Shown here piece by piece: positions 19,264-28,343 of a stretch of DNA of 64,000 nt. A model generated the notes under the pieces. It ran no database searches. It saw only the letters and a list, made by a program, of their open reading frames with translations, and was not told the origin of the DNA. Position numbers and translations under genes: made by a program. Source of the DNA: a virus; the IMG/VR virus record IMGVR_UViG_3300034101_003795, positions 27,953-91,952 of that record, one strand, 5' to 3'. How positions within the stretch are numbered: position 1 is the stretch's first letter; the number at the start of each line of letters is the position of its first letter.

Positions 19264-21127
19264 CTTTAACACCTTTCTGTAAAAAGTCTGATATAAACAT
19301 TATTTTATCTAACATAGCAACGCCAAGAATATCAAATTTAACAACACCTATAGTCTCCAAATCTTCCATTTCCATACCAGCGATTCTGGTTTTGGTTTTT
19401 GAATCATAAACCATTGGACAAATAGTTGACAAATCCGAGTCTGCTATAACTACTCCTGCCGCGTGTTTGGATTGGTTGACTTTAGTGCCTTCTAATCTAA
19501 TAGCCTGTTCAAATCTTTTTGCAAGTGGTCCTTGTAATTCATTATTTTCGTCAATGAAGCACCAATCTTTGAGCTTGTCTGATTGATTCTCCAAAGCCCA
19601 TCGTATAATAGAAGCGTCTCCTGTTTCATCTTTCATTTCTTGCAATTCATCTGCAATCTTAGCTTCGTCAGGAATATTTTTGGTAATATTATTCATTTCC
19701 TCAAAGCTTACGTTTCCATAAACTCTAAGAACGTCCTTAATAGCTCCTCTACCCTTAATGGTATTAAAAGTGACCATTTGTGAAACTTGACTATCTCCAT
19801 ATTTATCTTTAATATAAGAAATAACGTTTTCTCTTTTATTAATAGGAACGTCAACATCAATATCTGGCATACTTACTCTATCTTTAGTATTTCTTCCAGA
19901 ATTATAGAATCTGTCAAAAATTAAACCATAATCTATAGGATTAATTCCAGTAATACCTATTAAGTAAGAAACTAAACAGCCAGCAGCACTACCTCTTCCT
20001 GGTCCCGGAAGCCACCCATTATTCTTAACATAGTTCACAATATCTTGAACAATTAAAAAGTAACTGGATAGTCCAGCCCCTTGTAAAATATCAAGCTCAT
20101 ATTTAATACGATCTATATATTGAGATTGACTATCTTTTGGTATAATATTTTGAATTTTATTTCTCCAACCATTTCGACACAACTGTCTTAAATATTCATC
20201 TGGAGATTCGCAATTAAAAGGAGGTAGTCTTGGTCTGCTGCCAATATCATATATATCACACATCGCAGATACTAACTGAGTGTTCTCTATCTCTTCTTCT
20301 GTATGTAATAGTGTCATTTCTTCCTGCGAAAGAATATGATAGTTGTCCGATGTGAAGAAACACCCCATGGGAACATCTAGTCCAGAATTAATCTTTCTGC
20401 TAATTTCTGGCATAGTTGTTTTTAAATTATTACATAATAATATTCTTTGATCAGAAGCGTCTTCTTTATTTGAATAGTGAGCATCTGGAGTACAAATTAT
20501 TTTAGTATTAGTTAATTTTCCCAATTCTCTAATAGTTTCGGTTAGTTGTTGTTGAATAGGAATATTATCTTTATCCATTAATTGAGATTCTAAAAAGAAA
20601 TTATCATTACCAAATATTTCTTTTAATTTAGATATAAGAGGTATCGCTATGTTTTTCCAGTCTGGATCTATAGTATTATTGACAATAATCTTGTCAGCAA
20701 TCAGGGATCCAAGATGGCCGCATATACCTATCATATTGCCGTCACAAAACCTTCCAAGGTTCTCTAGATCGATCCTGGGCTTGTGATAATAAAAGTCTGG
20801 CCTGTTGCACTCTGAAACTAAACGGATCAAATTGTGCCAGCCAGTTAGATTTTTGGCCAAAACAATAAAATGGCTCAATTCTTTGTTTGACTTGTCCTTA
20901 TAGGTCGCGTCATCAGATATGTAAAGTTCACAACCTAATATTGGCTTAATACCAGCTTTTGTCATTTCTCTATGAAACTTGATTGATCCAGCTATGTTGC
21001 CATGATCCGTCAAAGCACACGATGTTGCTCCAATTTCTAGACACCTATTGGCTATCTGAGACGGTTTTGATAGACCATCCAAAAGACTATACATTGAATG
21101 ACAATGTAATGGATTATATTTTTTCAT
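19250..21127 (-). CDS. dnaE: DNA polymerase III alpha subunit, N-terminal half (PHP and palm)
   Basis: The 625-residue product contains the PHP domain (PLHCHSMYSLLDG at 6-18, LTDHGN at 39-44). It also has the beta-NT palm: PGRGSAAGCLVSYLIG near 374-390, PDIDVDVP near 420 with two catalytic Asp, and VKFDILG near 597 with the third Asp. It then stops 20-odd residues later, before the fingers. All catalytic acids are therefore here, while the nucleotide-binding fingers, HhH and OB domains are encoded separately downstream. No intein motif (initial Cys, terminal HN) is visible at either break. It overlaps the start of the nuclease gene upstream by four bases. Confidence 0.92.
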   Translation of the reverse strand: MKKYNPLHCHSMYSLLDGLSKPSQIANRCLEIGATSCALTDHGNIAGSIKFHREMTKAGIKPILGCELYISDDATYKDKSNKELSHFIVLAKNLTGWHNLIRLVSECNRPDFYYHKPRIDLENLGRFCDGNMIGICGHLGSLIADKIIVNNTIDPDWKNIAIPLISKLKEIFGNDNFFLESQLMDKDNIPIQQQLTETIRELGKLTNTKIICTPDAHYSNKEDASDQRILLCNNLKTTMPEISRKINSGLDVPMGCFFTSDNYHILSQEEMTLLHTEEEIENTQLVSAMCDIYDIGSRPRLPPFNCESPDEYLRQLCRNGWRNKIQNIIPKDSQSQYIDRIKYELDILQGAGLSSYFLIVQDIVNYVKNNGWLPGPGRGSAAGCLVSYLIGITGINPIDYGLIFDRFYNSGRNTKDRVSMPDIDVDVPINKRENVISYIKDKYGDSQVSQMVTFNTIKGRGAIKDVLRVYGNVSFEEMNNITKNIPDEAKIADELQEMKDETGDASIIRWALENQSDKLKDWCFIDENNELQGPLAKRFEQAIRLEGTKVNQSKHAAGVVIADSDLSTICPMVYDSKTKTRIAGMEMEDLETIGVVKFDILGVAMLDKIMFISDFLQKGVKDEIS

Positions 21128-22170
21128 TCCGCACTTCCTGGAGCTTTATATTTACCAAATGAATGATTTTCTGCCTTATATTCTGATACTACAGTATCCA
21201 TTCCTTTTACCTCAATATCATGTTTAATTTGTTCACACTTTGTCATGAATGTGTCTTTTTTACAACATTGACTGTCTCTATATTCTATTACTGGCAATAT
21301 GCTGTTATGGTCTTGAAAATCGCTTTTGCCAAAATGACATAATTTATTGCACATCCATGTTTTATTTAGTCTTGGTTTTTGTGTTTGTCTTATGATCTCA
21401 AATTTCTTTTGTAGCATTTGCTCTGTTCTTTGCAAATCGCTTTTATCAAATAAAATTGAGAAAGGGCCTCCATCATTAATAAAGTATATTGTTATCATAA
21501 CACTATCATATTCAGGATATAATTTGCTAATAGCATAATGATATATCAATAACTGAGGATCTGTCTGAAGTTTTTCTGGTGTTTTTTCTTTACCAGTGGC
21601 CCAATCTAGTCTTCGTCCTGTTTTCCAGTCGATGACCTCGATTGTATTATCGCTGGCCTTGGTGATTAAGTCAATAGTGCCTTTTAGTCCAAGATAGCCT
21701 TGCAGTTTACCTTCGGGTGTGTCAAAAGAATATTTTGCCCAAGGCTTTTTAATTTCAAAATCAAAATGTTGTTCTGGACATAATATTTCTCTATTCCTAG
21801 GATCAAAAGCTCCGTCATGATATGATATGGCTTTATTAACCCAGTTATGACAATCCTTATAATCTTTTACTTCCCAAGTATGATGAGAGAATTGACTAGT
21901 ATAATACTTATATGTTTTTTCTATAATAGTATTTAAACTATATTTTTTCGTATATACTTTACCTATAACATCATCTTCAAAAGAATCTATTCCGTCTTGT
22001 TCGCTCTTTTTTATTATTGCTAGAATTTCTAAGGCTTTATGACATATAGTTCCTTTATCAGCCTTTTTATTAGATGGTCCTCTCATACCGAGCACATATT
22101 CTATAAAATATTGTTGTTCACACATATTATGTGTGTTGAAAGAACTGCTTCTAAAATATGTGGTTATAAT
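21124..22170 (-). CDS. PD-(D/E)XK nuclease of the RecB/Cas4 type, ATT start proposed
   Basis: The nuclease core reads GTICHKALEIL near residue 43 of the long form, LGLKGTIDLI, then IEVIDWKTGRRL (the D...D.K.G motif) and later QLLIYHYAIS, the helix that closes the fold in AddB, RecB and Cas4 relatives. The first in-frame ATG (22125) cuts into the conserved start and has no ribosome site. The open frame continues upstream as TTYFRSSSFNTHN, matching the usual 'S.~~~~.~C..~yf~.YvLg' beginning of this family. An ATT at 22168-22170 sits 8 bases after AAGGA, so I propose it as the start. It probably processes DNA ends for recombination. Confidence 0.8.
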   Translation of the reverse strand: MITTYFRSSSFNTHNMCEQQYFIEYVLGMRGPSNKKADKGTICHKALEILAIIKKSEQDGIDSFEDDVIGKVYTKKYSLNTIIEKTYKYYTSQFSHHTWEVKDYKDCHNWVNKAISYHDGAFDPRNREILCPEQHFDFEIKKPWAKYSFDTPEGKLQGYLGLKGTIDLITKASDNTIEVIDWKTGRRLDWATGKEKTPEKLQTDPQLLIYHYAISKLYPEYDSVMITIYFINDGGPFSILFDKSDLQRTEQMLQKKFEIIRQTQKPRLNKTWMCNKLCHFGKSDFQDHNSILPVIEYRDSQCCKKDTFMTKCEQIKHDIEVKGMDTVVSEYKAENHSFGKYKAPGSAE

Positions 22171-22751
22171 GGTAGTATTCCTTTATTTTGTAAAAAATCA
22201 TAAATTAATTTATTTTGTTCTTCAATCGTAAGTTCTTTATTGTCTATTATCAAATCAAAATTATTCTGATCATAGTTTTCAGGATCTAAAGCTATTTCAC
22301 TAGCATGATTAGAATGATAAAGATTCCTACATAGTTTAATAACTATTCCACCACTATTCTTAATTGCTTCTACTTCATTTGGAAATCTACAATCAGCAAT
22401 CAAAGATAATGGATGTTGATCTTTATTAATAGTTCTAATTGTAGCACTCGCCCACACATTATGCTGCATGGTTCTGAACATCTCTGTCCCAACTAATTGA
22501 AGAACCTCTCTGGCGGAAAGTTGTTTATTGTTCCAATAACAGTCAACCAATTCATTTTTTTGATCATCTGTTCCATAGCATTGGTCATATGTTAAACCAA
22601 AAATACTGATACACATCATCTTAAGAGGATCAGCAAAATTATAGACTTTTGCATTACCTAGTTTATTATCTAAGAAAATTTTTGTAACGAATTCCGCACA
22701 TGTTGTTTTTCCAGACTGTTTTCTTCCTGCGAACGCTATTATTTGTGTCAT
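22164..22751 (-). CDS. deoxynucleoside monophosphate kinase (T4 gp1-like)
   Basis: This 195-residue P-loop kinase has GRKQSGKTT at residues 9-17, an early NFADPLK segment binding the nucleoside, LQLVGTEMFRTM and a late IADCRFPNEVEAIKNSGG. This combination is characteristic of the phage dNMP kinases related to T4 gene 1. It phosphorylates dNMPs such as dGMP, dTMP or modified dCMP to the diphosphate for phage DNA synthesis. It overlaps the primase gene by four bases, in line with coupling to replication. Confidence 0.85.
   Translation of the reverse strand: MTQIIAFAGRKQSGKTTCAEFVTKIFLDNKLGNAKVYNFADPLKMMCISIFGLTYDQCYGTDDQKNELVDCYWNNKQLSAREVLQLVGTEMFRTMQHNVWASATIRTINKDQHPLSLIADCRFPNEVEAIKNSGGIVIKLCRNLYHSNHASEIALDPENYDQNNFDLIIDNKELTIEEQNKLIYDFLQNKGILPL
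22168..22184 (-). promoter_or_regulatory. ribosome site and ATT start codon of the RecB/Cas4-type nuclease
   Basis: On the minus strand AAAGGA is followed by ATACTACC-type spacing and then ATT ATA ACC. The ATT overlaps the stop of the dNMP kinase gene (ATTATAA). No ATG, GTG or TTG is available between the upstream in-frame stop and the conserved residues. Confidence 0.5.
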
Positions 22752-23896
22752 AAAAATCTCTTTATCTGATTATTAATTTCTTCTTTAGTCATTTCGGCAA
22801 CATCTGATTTCGTAATAGAAATTCTTTTTACCTTATATGTATTTTTACATTTTTCTTCAATTATTTTGGCTGCTTTATCACCAGCGTCATCATTATCGGT
22901 AAGAATAATAATATTCATAGCTCCTGACCCATCTAAAAGTATCTTTTGTCTATCACTTAATGAAGACCCAAACATAGCAACACTATTATGTATTCCTTCT
23001 TCTTCTAATCTCCATACATTGCCAGGGCTTTCTACAAGAATAACCTGAGAACTATCTAAGATAGAGTCTTTAGCAAACCAAAAATTATACAAGTGGTTTT
23101 GACTTTTAAAGTCTTTATTATGTTTCCACTTACAATATTTCCATAGTTCTTCTGATCTTGGACAATCTTCTGCGTGGTCATGATAATGTTTACACTTGCT
23201 ACATTTCTCATAGACACTTCTTCCAGAACATCCTACTACATATTTGTAAGTTATATCATATATAGGAACAACAGCCCTACCATACATTTCTTTATTTTTG
23301 TTTGAGCAGGTTCCAACGTCGTATCTATCTAAGATCTCAGACCCAAAAGACCTATCAAGAAAATATTTACTTGGTATAGAGAGTGATTTTCTAACAATTT
23401 TTCTAGTGATATCTTTATTATGTGTCTCATTATTGTTTTTAGTAATATTATTTACAATATTTAAGAATTTCTTTTTCTCGATTTCATCATTAGATATTTT
23501 TATATCGTCAAGATTCTCATTTAAAAACTCTTCAACAAAAGACATTGTATCATTAAAAGATATTGAAGAGTCTCCATTTTTACTCCAATTATTTTTTTTA
23601 TTAGATAACACGCCTCTTATAAAACCAATGATAGAAGATTTAAATGTTTTCTCGCATCCATGAGTTCTACATTTCCAATTTCCTCTATAGGCATCCCCAG
23701 TAGGATATAGATTAAATGCAGACATATTATCGCCATCATGTATGGGACACGGCCCCACAAACATTTTACCATTTTGTTTTAATTCAGATATTCCTAAAGT
23801 TAATAGTAGTGATTCAAAATTATCACATAGTTTATCACATATAACTTTTAGTTCATGCTGATTATATGAACGGGATATTTTGGTCATCATTGTCAT
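22748..23896 (-). CDS. dnaG: DnaG-type DNA primase
   Basis: The 382-residue protein has a CHC2-like zinc site (FVGPCPIHDGDN about 45-56, then WKCRTHGCEKTF about 74-85) and a TOPRIM domain: ILVESPGNVWRL near 287 and IIILTDNDDAGDKAA near 325-340, which supply the Glu and the DxD metal ligands. It is shorter than bacterial DnaG and has no C-terminal helicase-binding domain, as in several phage primases. A second cysteine cluster (CSKCKHYHDHAEDC, near 231-244) lies in the middle. Its start lies 35 bases inside the end of the helicase gene, which points to coordinated synthesis of primase and helicase. Confidence 0.9.
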   Translation of the reverse strand: MTMMTKISRSYNQHELKVICDKLCDNFESLLLTLGISELKQNGKMFVGPCPIHDGDNMSAFNLYPTGDAYRGNWKCRTHGCEKTFKSSIIGFIRGVLSNKKNNWSKNGDSSISFNDTMSFVEEFLNENLDDIKISNDEIEKKKFLNIVNNITKNNNETHNKDITRKIVRKSLSIPSKYFLDRSFGSEILDRYDVGTCSNKNKEMYGRAVVPIYDITYKYVVGCSGRSVYEKCSKCKHYHDHAEDCPRSEELWKYCKWKHNKDFKSQNHLYNFWFAKDSILDSSQVILVESPGNVWRLEEEGIHNSVAMFGSSLSDRQKILLDGSGAMNIIILTDNDDAGDKAAKIIEEKCKNTYKVKRISITKSDVAEMTKEEINNQIKRFL

Positions 23897-25328
23897 TTGT
23901 TATATTAAATCCATTTGTTTTACTATTTTTGGTTATATTATTAGAAATTTCTAATTTGGTTCTTCCTTCTACTATTTTAGCACACCACCCCTTCATGTGA
24001 CAATTAATATAATCATTATCGTCTAATCCTCCTCCGTGCCTACTGATTAAAGGAACCAATTTTCTATTTCCTTCATTTGGTCCATCTTCTGCTATTTCTT
24101 CTTCGCTCTTCTTTTTGAAAATACTAAAATTACTACACAACCAAATGATTCTATCAGAACCGCTTGCTGTATCTGTACTTTCTTTATTGATACCGTCTCT
24201 ATTTAATTGAACAAAAGCAACAACAGGCACTTTATATCTGGTAGCAAAATTATGTAAACTAGTCATCATGAATCCAAGAACCTGATATTCTTTTAGATCT
24301 TGACTCATTCCAGCACTATCCATTAGTTTTAAATAGTCATAAAATATTACACATGGTTTTGCGGACCCATCATCATTTAAACCAACCTCCTTAACTATCC
24401 ATCTTCTCATGATAGACAATTGTTCTTCAAATGGTTTTCCTGCAATACTTTTATAAAATAGTTTAGTATTTTTTAATTCTTGAACCGCTTTTATAACTTT
24501 ATTATTCTTATCTTGAGATTGAGAGAACTTACCAGTTTCAATATGATTAATCTCTGTCTCTGTCATCATAGCTAAAATTCTATTAATATGATCTTCTTTT
24601 GTCATTTCTGTATCCATATTTAATACAGGAATATTTTGTTTAGCTATATTAAAACCCATATTATCTGATAATAGTGTTTTGCCTGTCTTTGGTCTGGCCG
24701 CTATTACATTAACTGTGCTTTTTCTTAAACCACCACCAATGGCTTGATCATATACAGGAAACCCTGTTGGAATACCAACTTGATCTATTGGATTATTAAT
24801 TAATTGATTTATATAATCATCAATATCTGATCCTATAGCAACAGGATTTGATTCACTATCATTAATTAAAGAAGTAAAATCAAAAACAGTATCTTCCGCA
24901 ATAGATATAATAGAAGTTATTGGTTCACTACCATTTATATCTAACAGTTTAGATTTTGCATTTTCTAGTTGTTCATGCAATAATCTCGCTATTTGTAATT
25001 TTCTAATCTTTGCTGCAAATTTTGGAATGTTGTCCTTATTTACAGGAAAATCCATTATTGCTCTGAGATGCTGAGTCTCTTCTTTTTTAGAAAGAATTTG
25101 TGATACACCCAATTCCTGAGCAATAGAATAAATGGATGCTATATCTATGGTTTTTGTTTGTCTTTCACAAAGCTCTTTTAAGCACTTGAATATGATAGCA
25201 TTACTATCTATAGTAAATGATGTTTCTTGAAGTATATCTGCTATGTCTAGATATACATCTTCTCCATATCTATAGATACCAGATAGAACTGCTCTTTCAG
25301 CAGATGGATCGGCTAAAACTGTAGGCAT
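23862..25328 (-). CDS. dnaB: replicative DNA helicase, DnaB family
   Basis: The 488-residue protein begins with the DnaB N-terminal domain (PSAERAVLSGIYRY) and follows with a RecA-like motor: Walker A ARPKTGKT near 208-215, NMDTEMTKEDHINRILAM, Walker B VIFYDYLKLMD near 328, and VAFVQLNRDG. It unwinds duplex DNA 5'-3' ahead of the polymerase. The tail is Asn-rich. It is followed by a small zinc protein gene on its 5' side and overlaps primase on its 3' side. Start ATG 25328 follows directly from the preceding stop. Confidence 0.93.
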   Translation of the reverse strand: MPTVLADPSAERAVLSGIYRYGEDVYLDIADILQETSFTIDSNAIIFKCLKELCERQTKTIDIASIYSIAQELGVSQILSKKEETQHLRAIMDFPVNKDNIPKFAAKIRKLQIARLLHEQLENAKSKLLDINGSEPITSIISIAEDTVFDFTSLINDSESNPVAIGSDIDDYINQLINNPIDQVGIPTGFPVYDQAIGGGLRKSTVNVIAARPKTGKTLLSDNMGFNIAKQNIPVLNMDTEMTKEDHINRILAMMTETEINHIETGKFSQSQDKNNKVIKAVQELKNTKLFYKSIAGKPFEEQLSIMRRWIVKEVGLNDDGSAKPCVIFYDYLKLMDSAGMSQDLKEYQVLGFMMTSLHNFATRYKVPVVAFVQLNRDGINKESTDTASGSDRIIWLCSNFSIFKKKSEEEIAEDGPNEGNRKLVPLISRHGGGLDDNDYINCHMKGWCAKIVEGRTKLEISNNITKNSKTNGFNITNDNDDQNIPFI

Positions 25329-25335
25329 ATTTTAT

Positions 25336-25731
25336 TTAACCATTTGATGATGAACACTTGTTACATTTATATCTGTCTGCTGAGTCTGGTAAAATGGCTG
25401 GATTTATAGATTCCTTTTTACCACAAACCCTACAAGCAACTTTTATTGGTTCATACTCTCTATTTCTTTTTGTTGGTGGGTGGCAACATAGTTTTTTATC
25501 TATTTCAACATCAGATTTATGCATATTCATTTCTGGCATTTCAAGAAATTTATTATAAGCTTCTTCCTGCTTACTGCTTCTTGTTTTTGTCTTAATATTA
25601 TTATTAAGTTTTGGCTGTTTGTTCTTCTTTGTTTTTTCTGGTTTTACGGTGGTCTCTTCTTTTGGTAAAAGACCCTGTAGTAAAGTTATAAGCTGCTTAA
25701 TTTGTTCTGGATTAGATATATCAGGTTCCAT
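25336..25731 (-). CDS. zinc-ribbon protein adjacent to helicase
   Basis: The 131-residue protein has a helical start (EQIKQLITLLQGLLP), a Lys/Thr/Asn-rich disordered middle and a C-terminal four-Cys ribbon (CRVCGKKESINP near 99, CNKC near 123). Position 7 bases before the helicase gene and the basic linker suggest a DNA-binding accessory or loader, but no loader motif is present. It overlaps the upstream gene by 11 bases. Confidence 0.55.
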   Translation of the reverse strand: MEPDISNPEQIKQLITLLQGLLPKEETTVKPEKTKKNKQPKLNNNIKTKTRSSKQEEAYNKFLEMPEMNMHKSDVEIDKKLCCHPPTKRNREYEPIKVACRVCGKKESINPAILPDSADRYKCNKCSSSNG

Positions 25732-26233
25732 GTTTCACCTTAGTCCTTTGTACAGAGAGTATGATGTCCGATAGGTTCTTAACACTATTAGCTAAGTAAC
25801 TAAGCCTATCCATGCGTTGATGAGCGTATTTTTTAATTTTATTCAAGTTAGTGGCTTTATCATTATGTTTTATGGCCTGCAATGATTTCTCTACGAAGCC
25901 ATATCCTTTATAATTATTTATTTCATCTGCTATTGTTTCTTTAATACTCTCTTCAGCCCAGTTATGCCTAGCTATTTCTCTATTAAGTGTTCTTTGTAGG
26001 AAAAATGCGTATTGTGCAAGTCGATATGATATTTGAGCACAATCTTCTGGTGTCAATTTCTCTACCATATCCCTACTCATTGTAAAATAATTGTTTAGTT
26101 CGGTTTCTGTAAAACTATGAACTTCTGAATACTGTCCTAAACCTATTGATGATTCGTACTCATCTAGGATCTTATCCCAATGATCCACCTGTTCTTTAGT
26201 TGTTGACAATGCTATTTCTCCATTCTGTTTCAT
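25721..26233 (-). CDS. helical protein, possible UvsY-like recombination mediator
   Basis: The 170-residue protein is almost entirely helical. Its core (SYRLAQYAFFLQRTLNREIARHNWAEE from about 88, then KYAHQRMDRLSYLANSVKNL) has the general layout of UvsY-type mediators: a 'ya.wLq...nre.a.~.w' helix followed by an arginine-rich helix. It lies between a zinc protein next to the helicase and a RecA-like recombinase with its nuclease, the place where T4-like phages keep uvsY. The similarity is in pattern and context, not in a diagnostic motif. Confidence 0.4.
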   Translation of the reverse strand: MKQNGEIALSTTKEQVDHWDKILDEYESSIGLGQYSEVHSFTETELNNYFTMSRDMVEKLTPEDCAQISYRLAQYAFFLQRTLNREIARHNWAEESIKETIADEINNYKGYGFVEKSLQAIKHNDKATNLNKIKKYAHQRMDRLSYLANSVKNLSDIILSVQRTKVKHGT

Positions 26234-26600
26234 TATTATATGGTAGTGATATATATTTTATATTATTAATTTCACACCATTCTTGTTTTTCCCTATCTCT
26301 TTTTTGTGATTTTAAAAAGTTCAATATGTTTGAATGATAAAATGGCACAAACTTATAGTGTTGTTCTCCATGAACCTCAAAACAAGTTTTCTTTAATGGA
26401 AGATAAAAATCTAAATAAAGAGTTTCATTTCTTCTTAGTTGTATTGGTACTTCTTCTAGTATCTGTAAAGTAGGATAAATTTCAGTTATAAGATTTCTTA
26501 CGGTTAGATGATATGATGATTTATTAACAACTTTACCTTTTGACATATTACCAGTTAATAACCAATTATGATTATTACCATCCAGATCTTTAATCAGCAT
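26196..26600 (-). CDS. PD-(D/E)XK-type phage endonuclease
   Basis: The 134-residue nuclease has LYLDFYLPLKKTCFEVHGEQH near 60-80, where Asp, Glu and the Gln-His follow the D...E.hG.QH form of a restriction-type active site, then FLKSQKRDREKQEWCEINNI and a C-terminal LPYNNETEWR. Similar small proteins accompany recombination genes in many environmental phages. It overlaps the recombinase gene by seven bases and the UvsY-like gene by 38, so it belongs to the recombination operon and may process branched or single-strand DNA. Confidence 0.65.
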   Translation of the reverse strand: MLIKDLDGNNHNWLLTGNMSKGKVVNKSSYHLTVRNLITEIYPTLQILEEVPIQLRRNETLYLDFYLPLKKTCFEVHGEQHYKFVPFYHSNILNFLKSQKRDREKQEWCEINNIKYISLPYNNETEWRNSIVNN

Positions 26601-27607
26601 TTTAATCCCATAGTTGTTTTAATATTTTTTACTAGATCAGTATATGCTGATTCATTTTCTAATAAATATTGTCTAACCTTTTCGCTTCCTTGAAATTTTG
26701 GCTTGTCTGGTAGTCCTGTTAGAGTATACCAAGCCCCGCCTTTGTGTATCAATCCCATATCAGATGATAGTGTAATGGCTTCCATGTATTTGTCAACCCC
26801 CTGACCATAACGAATATAACTCGTAATCTGTCCACCGGGAGGACCAAGTGCTGAACATATAACTTGCCATTCTATCTCTTGTCCTATTTGTGTACTATCG
26901 GCACTAAGTGTCCAGGGCTTAAATGTTTTTGCTCGTAATTTAATATCTGTCTGATACGCAATAGCCTGACCACTCTTCTCTTTAAATTCTGCACCATAAC
27001 CAGTAGGATTACCCATTAAATGAGTAATACCAATAACAATATTCTTATTTACAGGAATTACATTAGCAACCTTACGACAGAATTTAGCTAATAACTTTGC
27101 CCCATCTGCTCGTTGCATCTTATCCATATCGCTAGTAATTTCAGCTTCTGTGCATAATGCAGAATATGAGTCTATGATTAATAAACTTCCTGGTATTTCA
27201 TTAATAATTTTCTCTGCTATTTGAAGATACTCTTCCGCATGAAGAATCTTACCTTGTTGAGACCCTATAACATGAAATCTATCTAAATTTAACCCTGGTA
27301 TTCCTTCTAGGTCTCTTTTTTTCAATCTACCTTCAATATTTAGATAGTACACTTCTCTTGGATCTTTTAAGTCTCCTTGATATTCTGGCTTCTGTGCTGT
27401 TGCTGCGAAATCCAATGATGTTGTGGTTTTTCCACATTTGGGCTGTCCAGTTAATACAACAAAACTACCTTCTGGAATTCCACCGTTCAATATAATATCA
27501 AGCGATGGACTAACTGGTATAACGACACTTTTCTTGTCTACAATAGCATTTCCAGTTAATATAATATCGTCTCCAAAACTTTTAACAACGTCCTCTTTTA
27601 AACTCAT
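26594..27607 (-). CDS. recA: RecA/UvsX-like recombinase
   Basis: The 337-residue ATPase has Walker A GQPKCGKTT near 54-62, an acidic loop near the Glu of YYLNIEGRL, Walker B SLLIIDSYSAL near 141-151, and L1/L2-like loops with IGITHLMGNPTGYGAEFKEKSG. The domain order is that of RecA, without its N-terminal helix and with a shortened C-terminus as in phage UvsX. It pairs homologous DNA in replication-linked recombination. It overlaps the upstream gene by four bases. Confidence 0.9.
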   Translation of the reverse strand: MSLKEDVVKSFGDDIILTGNAIVDKKSVVIPVSPSLDIILNGGIPEGSFVVLTGQPKCGKTTTSLDFAATAQKPEYQGDLKDPREVYYLNIEGRLKKRDLEGIPGLNLDRFHVIGSQQGKILHAEEYLQIAEKIINEIPGSLLIIDSYSALCTEAEITSDMDKMQRADGAKLLAKFCRKVANVIPVNKNIVIGITHLMGNPTGYGAEFKEKSGQAIAYQTDIKLRAKTFKPWTLSADSTQIGQEIEWQVICSALGPPGGQITSYIRYGQGVDKYMEAITLSSDMGLIHKGGAWYTLTGLPDKPKFQGSEKVRQYLLENESAYTDLVKNIKTTMGLKC

Positions 27608-28014
27608 TCTAGTTCCTTTAATTTAGATAATATAGATTTTTTATTTGACGAATTATTTAGAAATTTCTTATCTTCAGATCTATCAAACTCTACAGATACG
27701 TTTTGATTTTGATTTTCTAAAATCTCAGTTTGGTTATCTATGATAGCTATAAGGTGCGGTGCTCGCAAAGAAAAGATTCTTTCAGCTTCTTTAGTCTTCA
27801 AAGCTTTAATTATAGCAATTTCTGGATATTTTTTTATTAACTTATTAGCTGTTGCAATCTGGTCTCTATAAAATTTTGACCAAGTAGGATTGGTCCAGAA
27901 TCTATAGTGTAAATCTTTCTTATCTATCCTAGCCTTATTCTCACAAATAATTTCCGTTATATACTGAGCCGCCGATACTTCCTTACCATTCGAATATTTT
28001 GATGGATATTTCAT
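27604..28014 (-). CDS. conserved phage protein next to recA, unknown function
   Basis: The 136-residue protein begins MKYPSKYSNGKEVSAAQYI and has TEIICENKARIDKKDLHYRFW and later AERIFSLRAPHLIAII. Proteins with this opening occur beside replication genes of environmental phages, but I know no function. The Arg/Lys-rich helices suit DNA or protein binding. It overlaps recA by four bases, so it is presumably made with it. Confidence 0.55.
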   Translation of the reverse strand: MKYPSKYSNGKEVSAAQYITEIICENKARIDKKDLHYRFWTNPTWSKFYRDQIATANKLIKKYPEIAIIKALKTKEAERIFSLRAPHLIAIIDNQTEILENQNQNVSVEFDRSEDKKFLNNSSNKKSILSKLKELE

Positions 28015-28343
28015 TTCTTCTTCATTTGAAAGATAGAATTCTTTGTTGTCCTAGATATTGGTTGTTGTATAGTCTTTTTAAAAGCATCATTTACTTCAGA
28101 CGCTGATTTAGTCATTATTGATACATTTTTGGTTCCCTTGCCACTTGTTTCCATTATCATTAAATCTTTACTATTTGTTCTTGATGAGGTAGTTCTTATA
28201 TTATTTTGCTTATCTTTTACTGGCTTGGGCATATGCTTCTTGACTTCTGTTAATTTTATACCCAGCTCTTTAGCAATTTCTTTTTGCTCAATTCCTTGAT
28301 TTACTAAATACAAGATTGCATATTTTGTAGTATTATTATTCAT
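28011..28343 (-). CDS. small helix-turn-helix protein
   Basis: From ATG 28343, behind AAAGGGAATTAAC, the 110-residue protein begins NNNTTKYAILYLVNQGIEQK then EIAKELGIKLTEVKKH, a helix-turn-helix of the Sigma70_r4/HTH23 type. A basic, Ser/Thr/Lys-rich low-complexity tail follows. The 10-residue extension available upstream (from 28373) lies in the previous gene and has no ribosome site. It could regulate this operon; targets are unknown. Confidence 0.6.
   Translation of the reverse strand: MNNNTTKYAILYLVNQGIEQKEIAKELGIKLTEVKKHMPKPVKDKQNNIRTTSSRTNSKDLMIMETSGKGTKNVSIMTKSASEVNDAFKKTIQQPISRTTKNSIFQMKKK

Noticed and set aside
19240-19300. Split intein joining the two DnaE halves
   Set aside because: Neither the end of the N-terminal half nor the start of the C-terminal half has intein splice motifs (initial Cys/Ser block, terminal His-Asn plus Cys/Ser), and unrelated genes separate them.
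26797-26805. TTGACA within recA as a promoter
   Set aside because: It is part of conserved coding (GVDKYME) and has no good -10 box at 16-18 bases.
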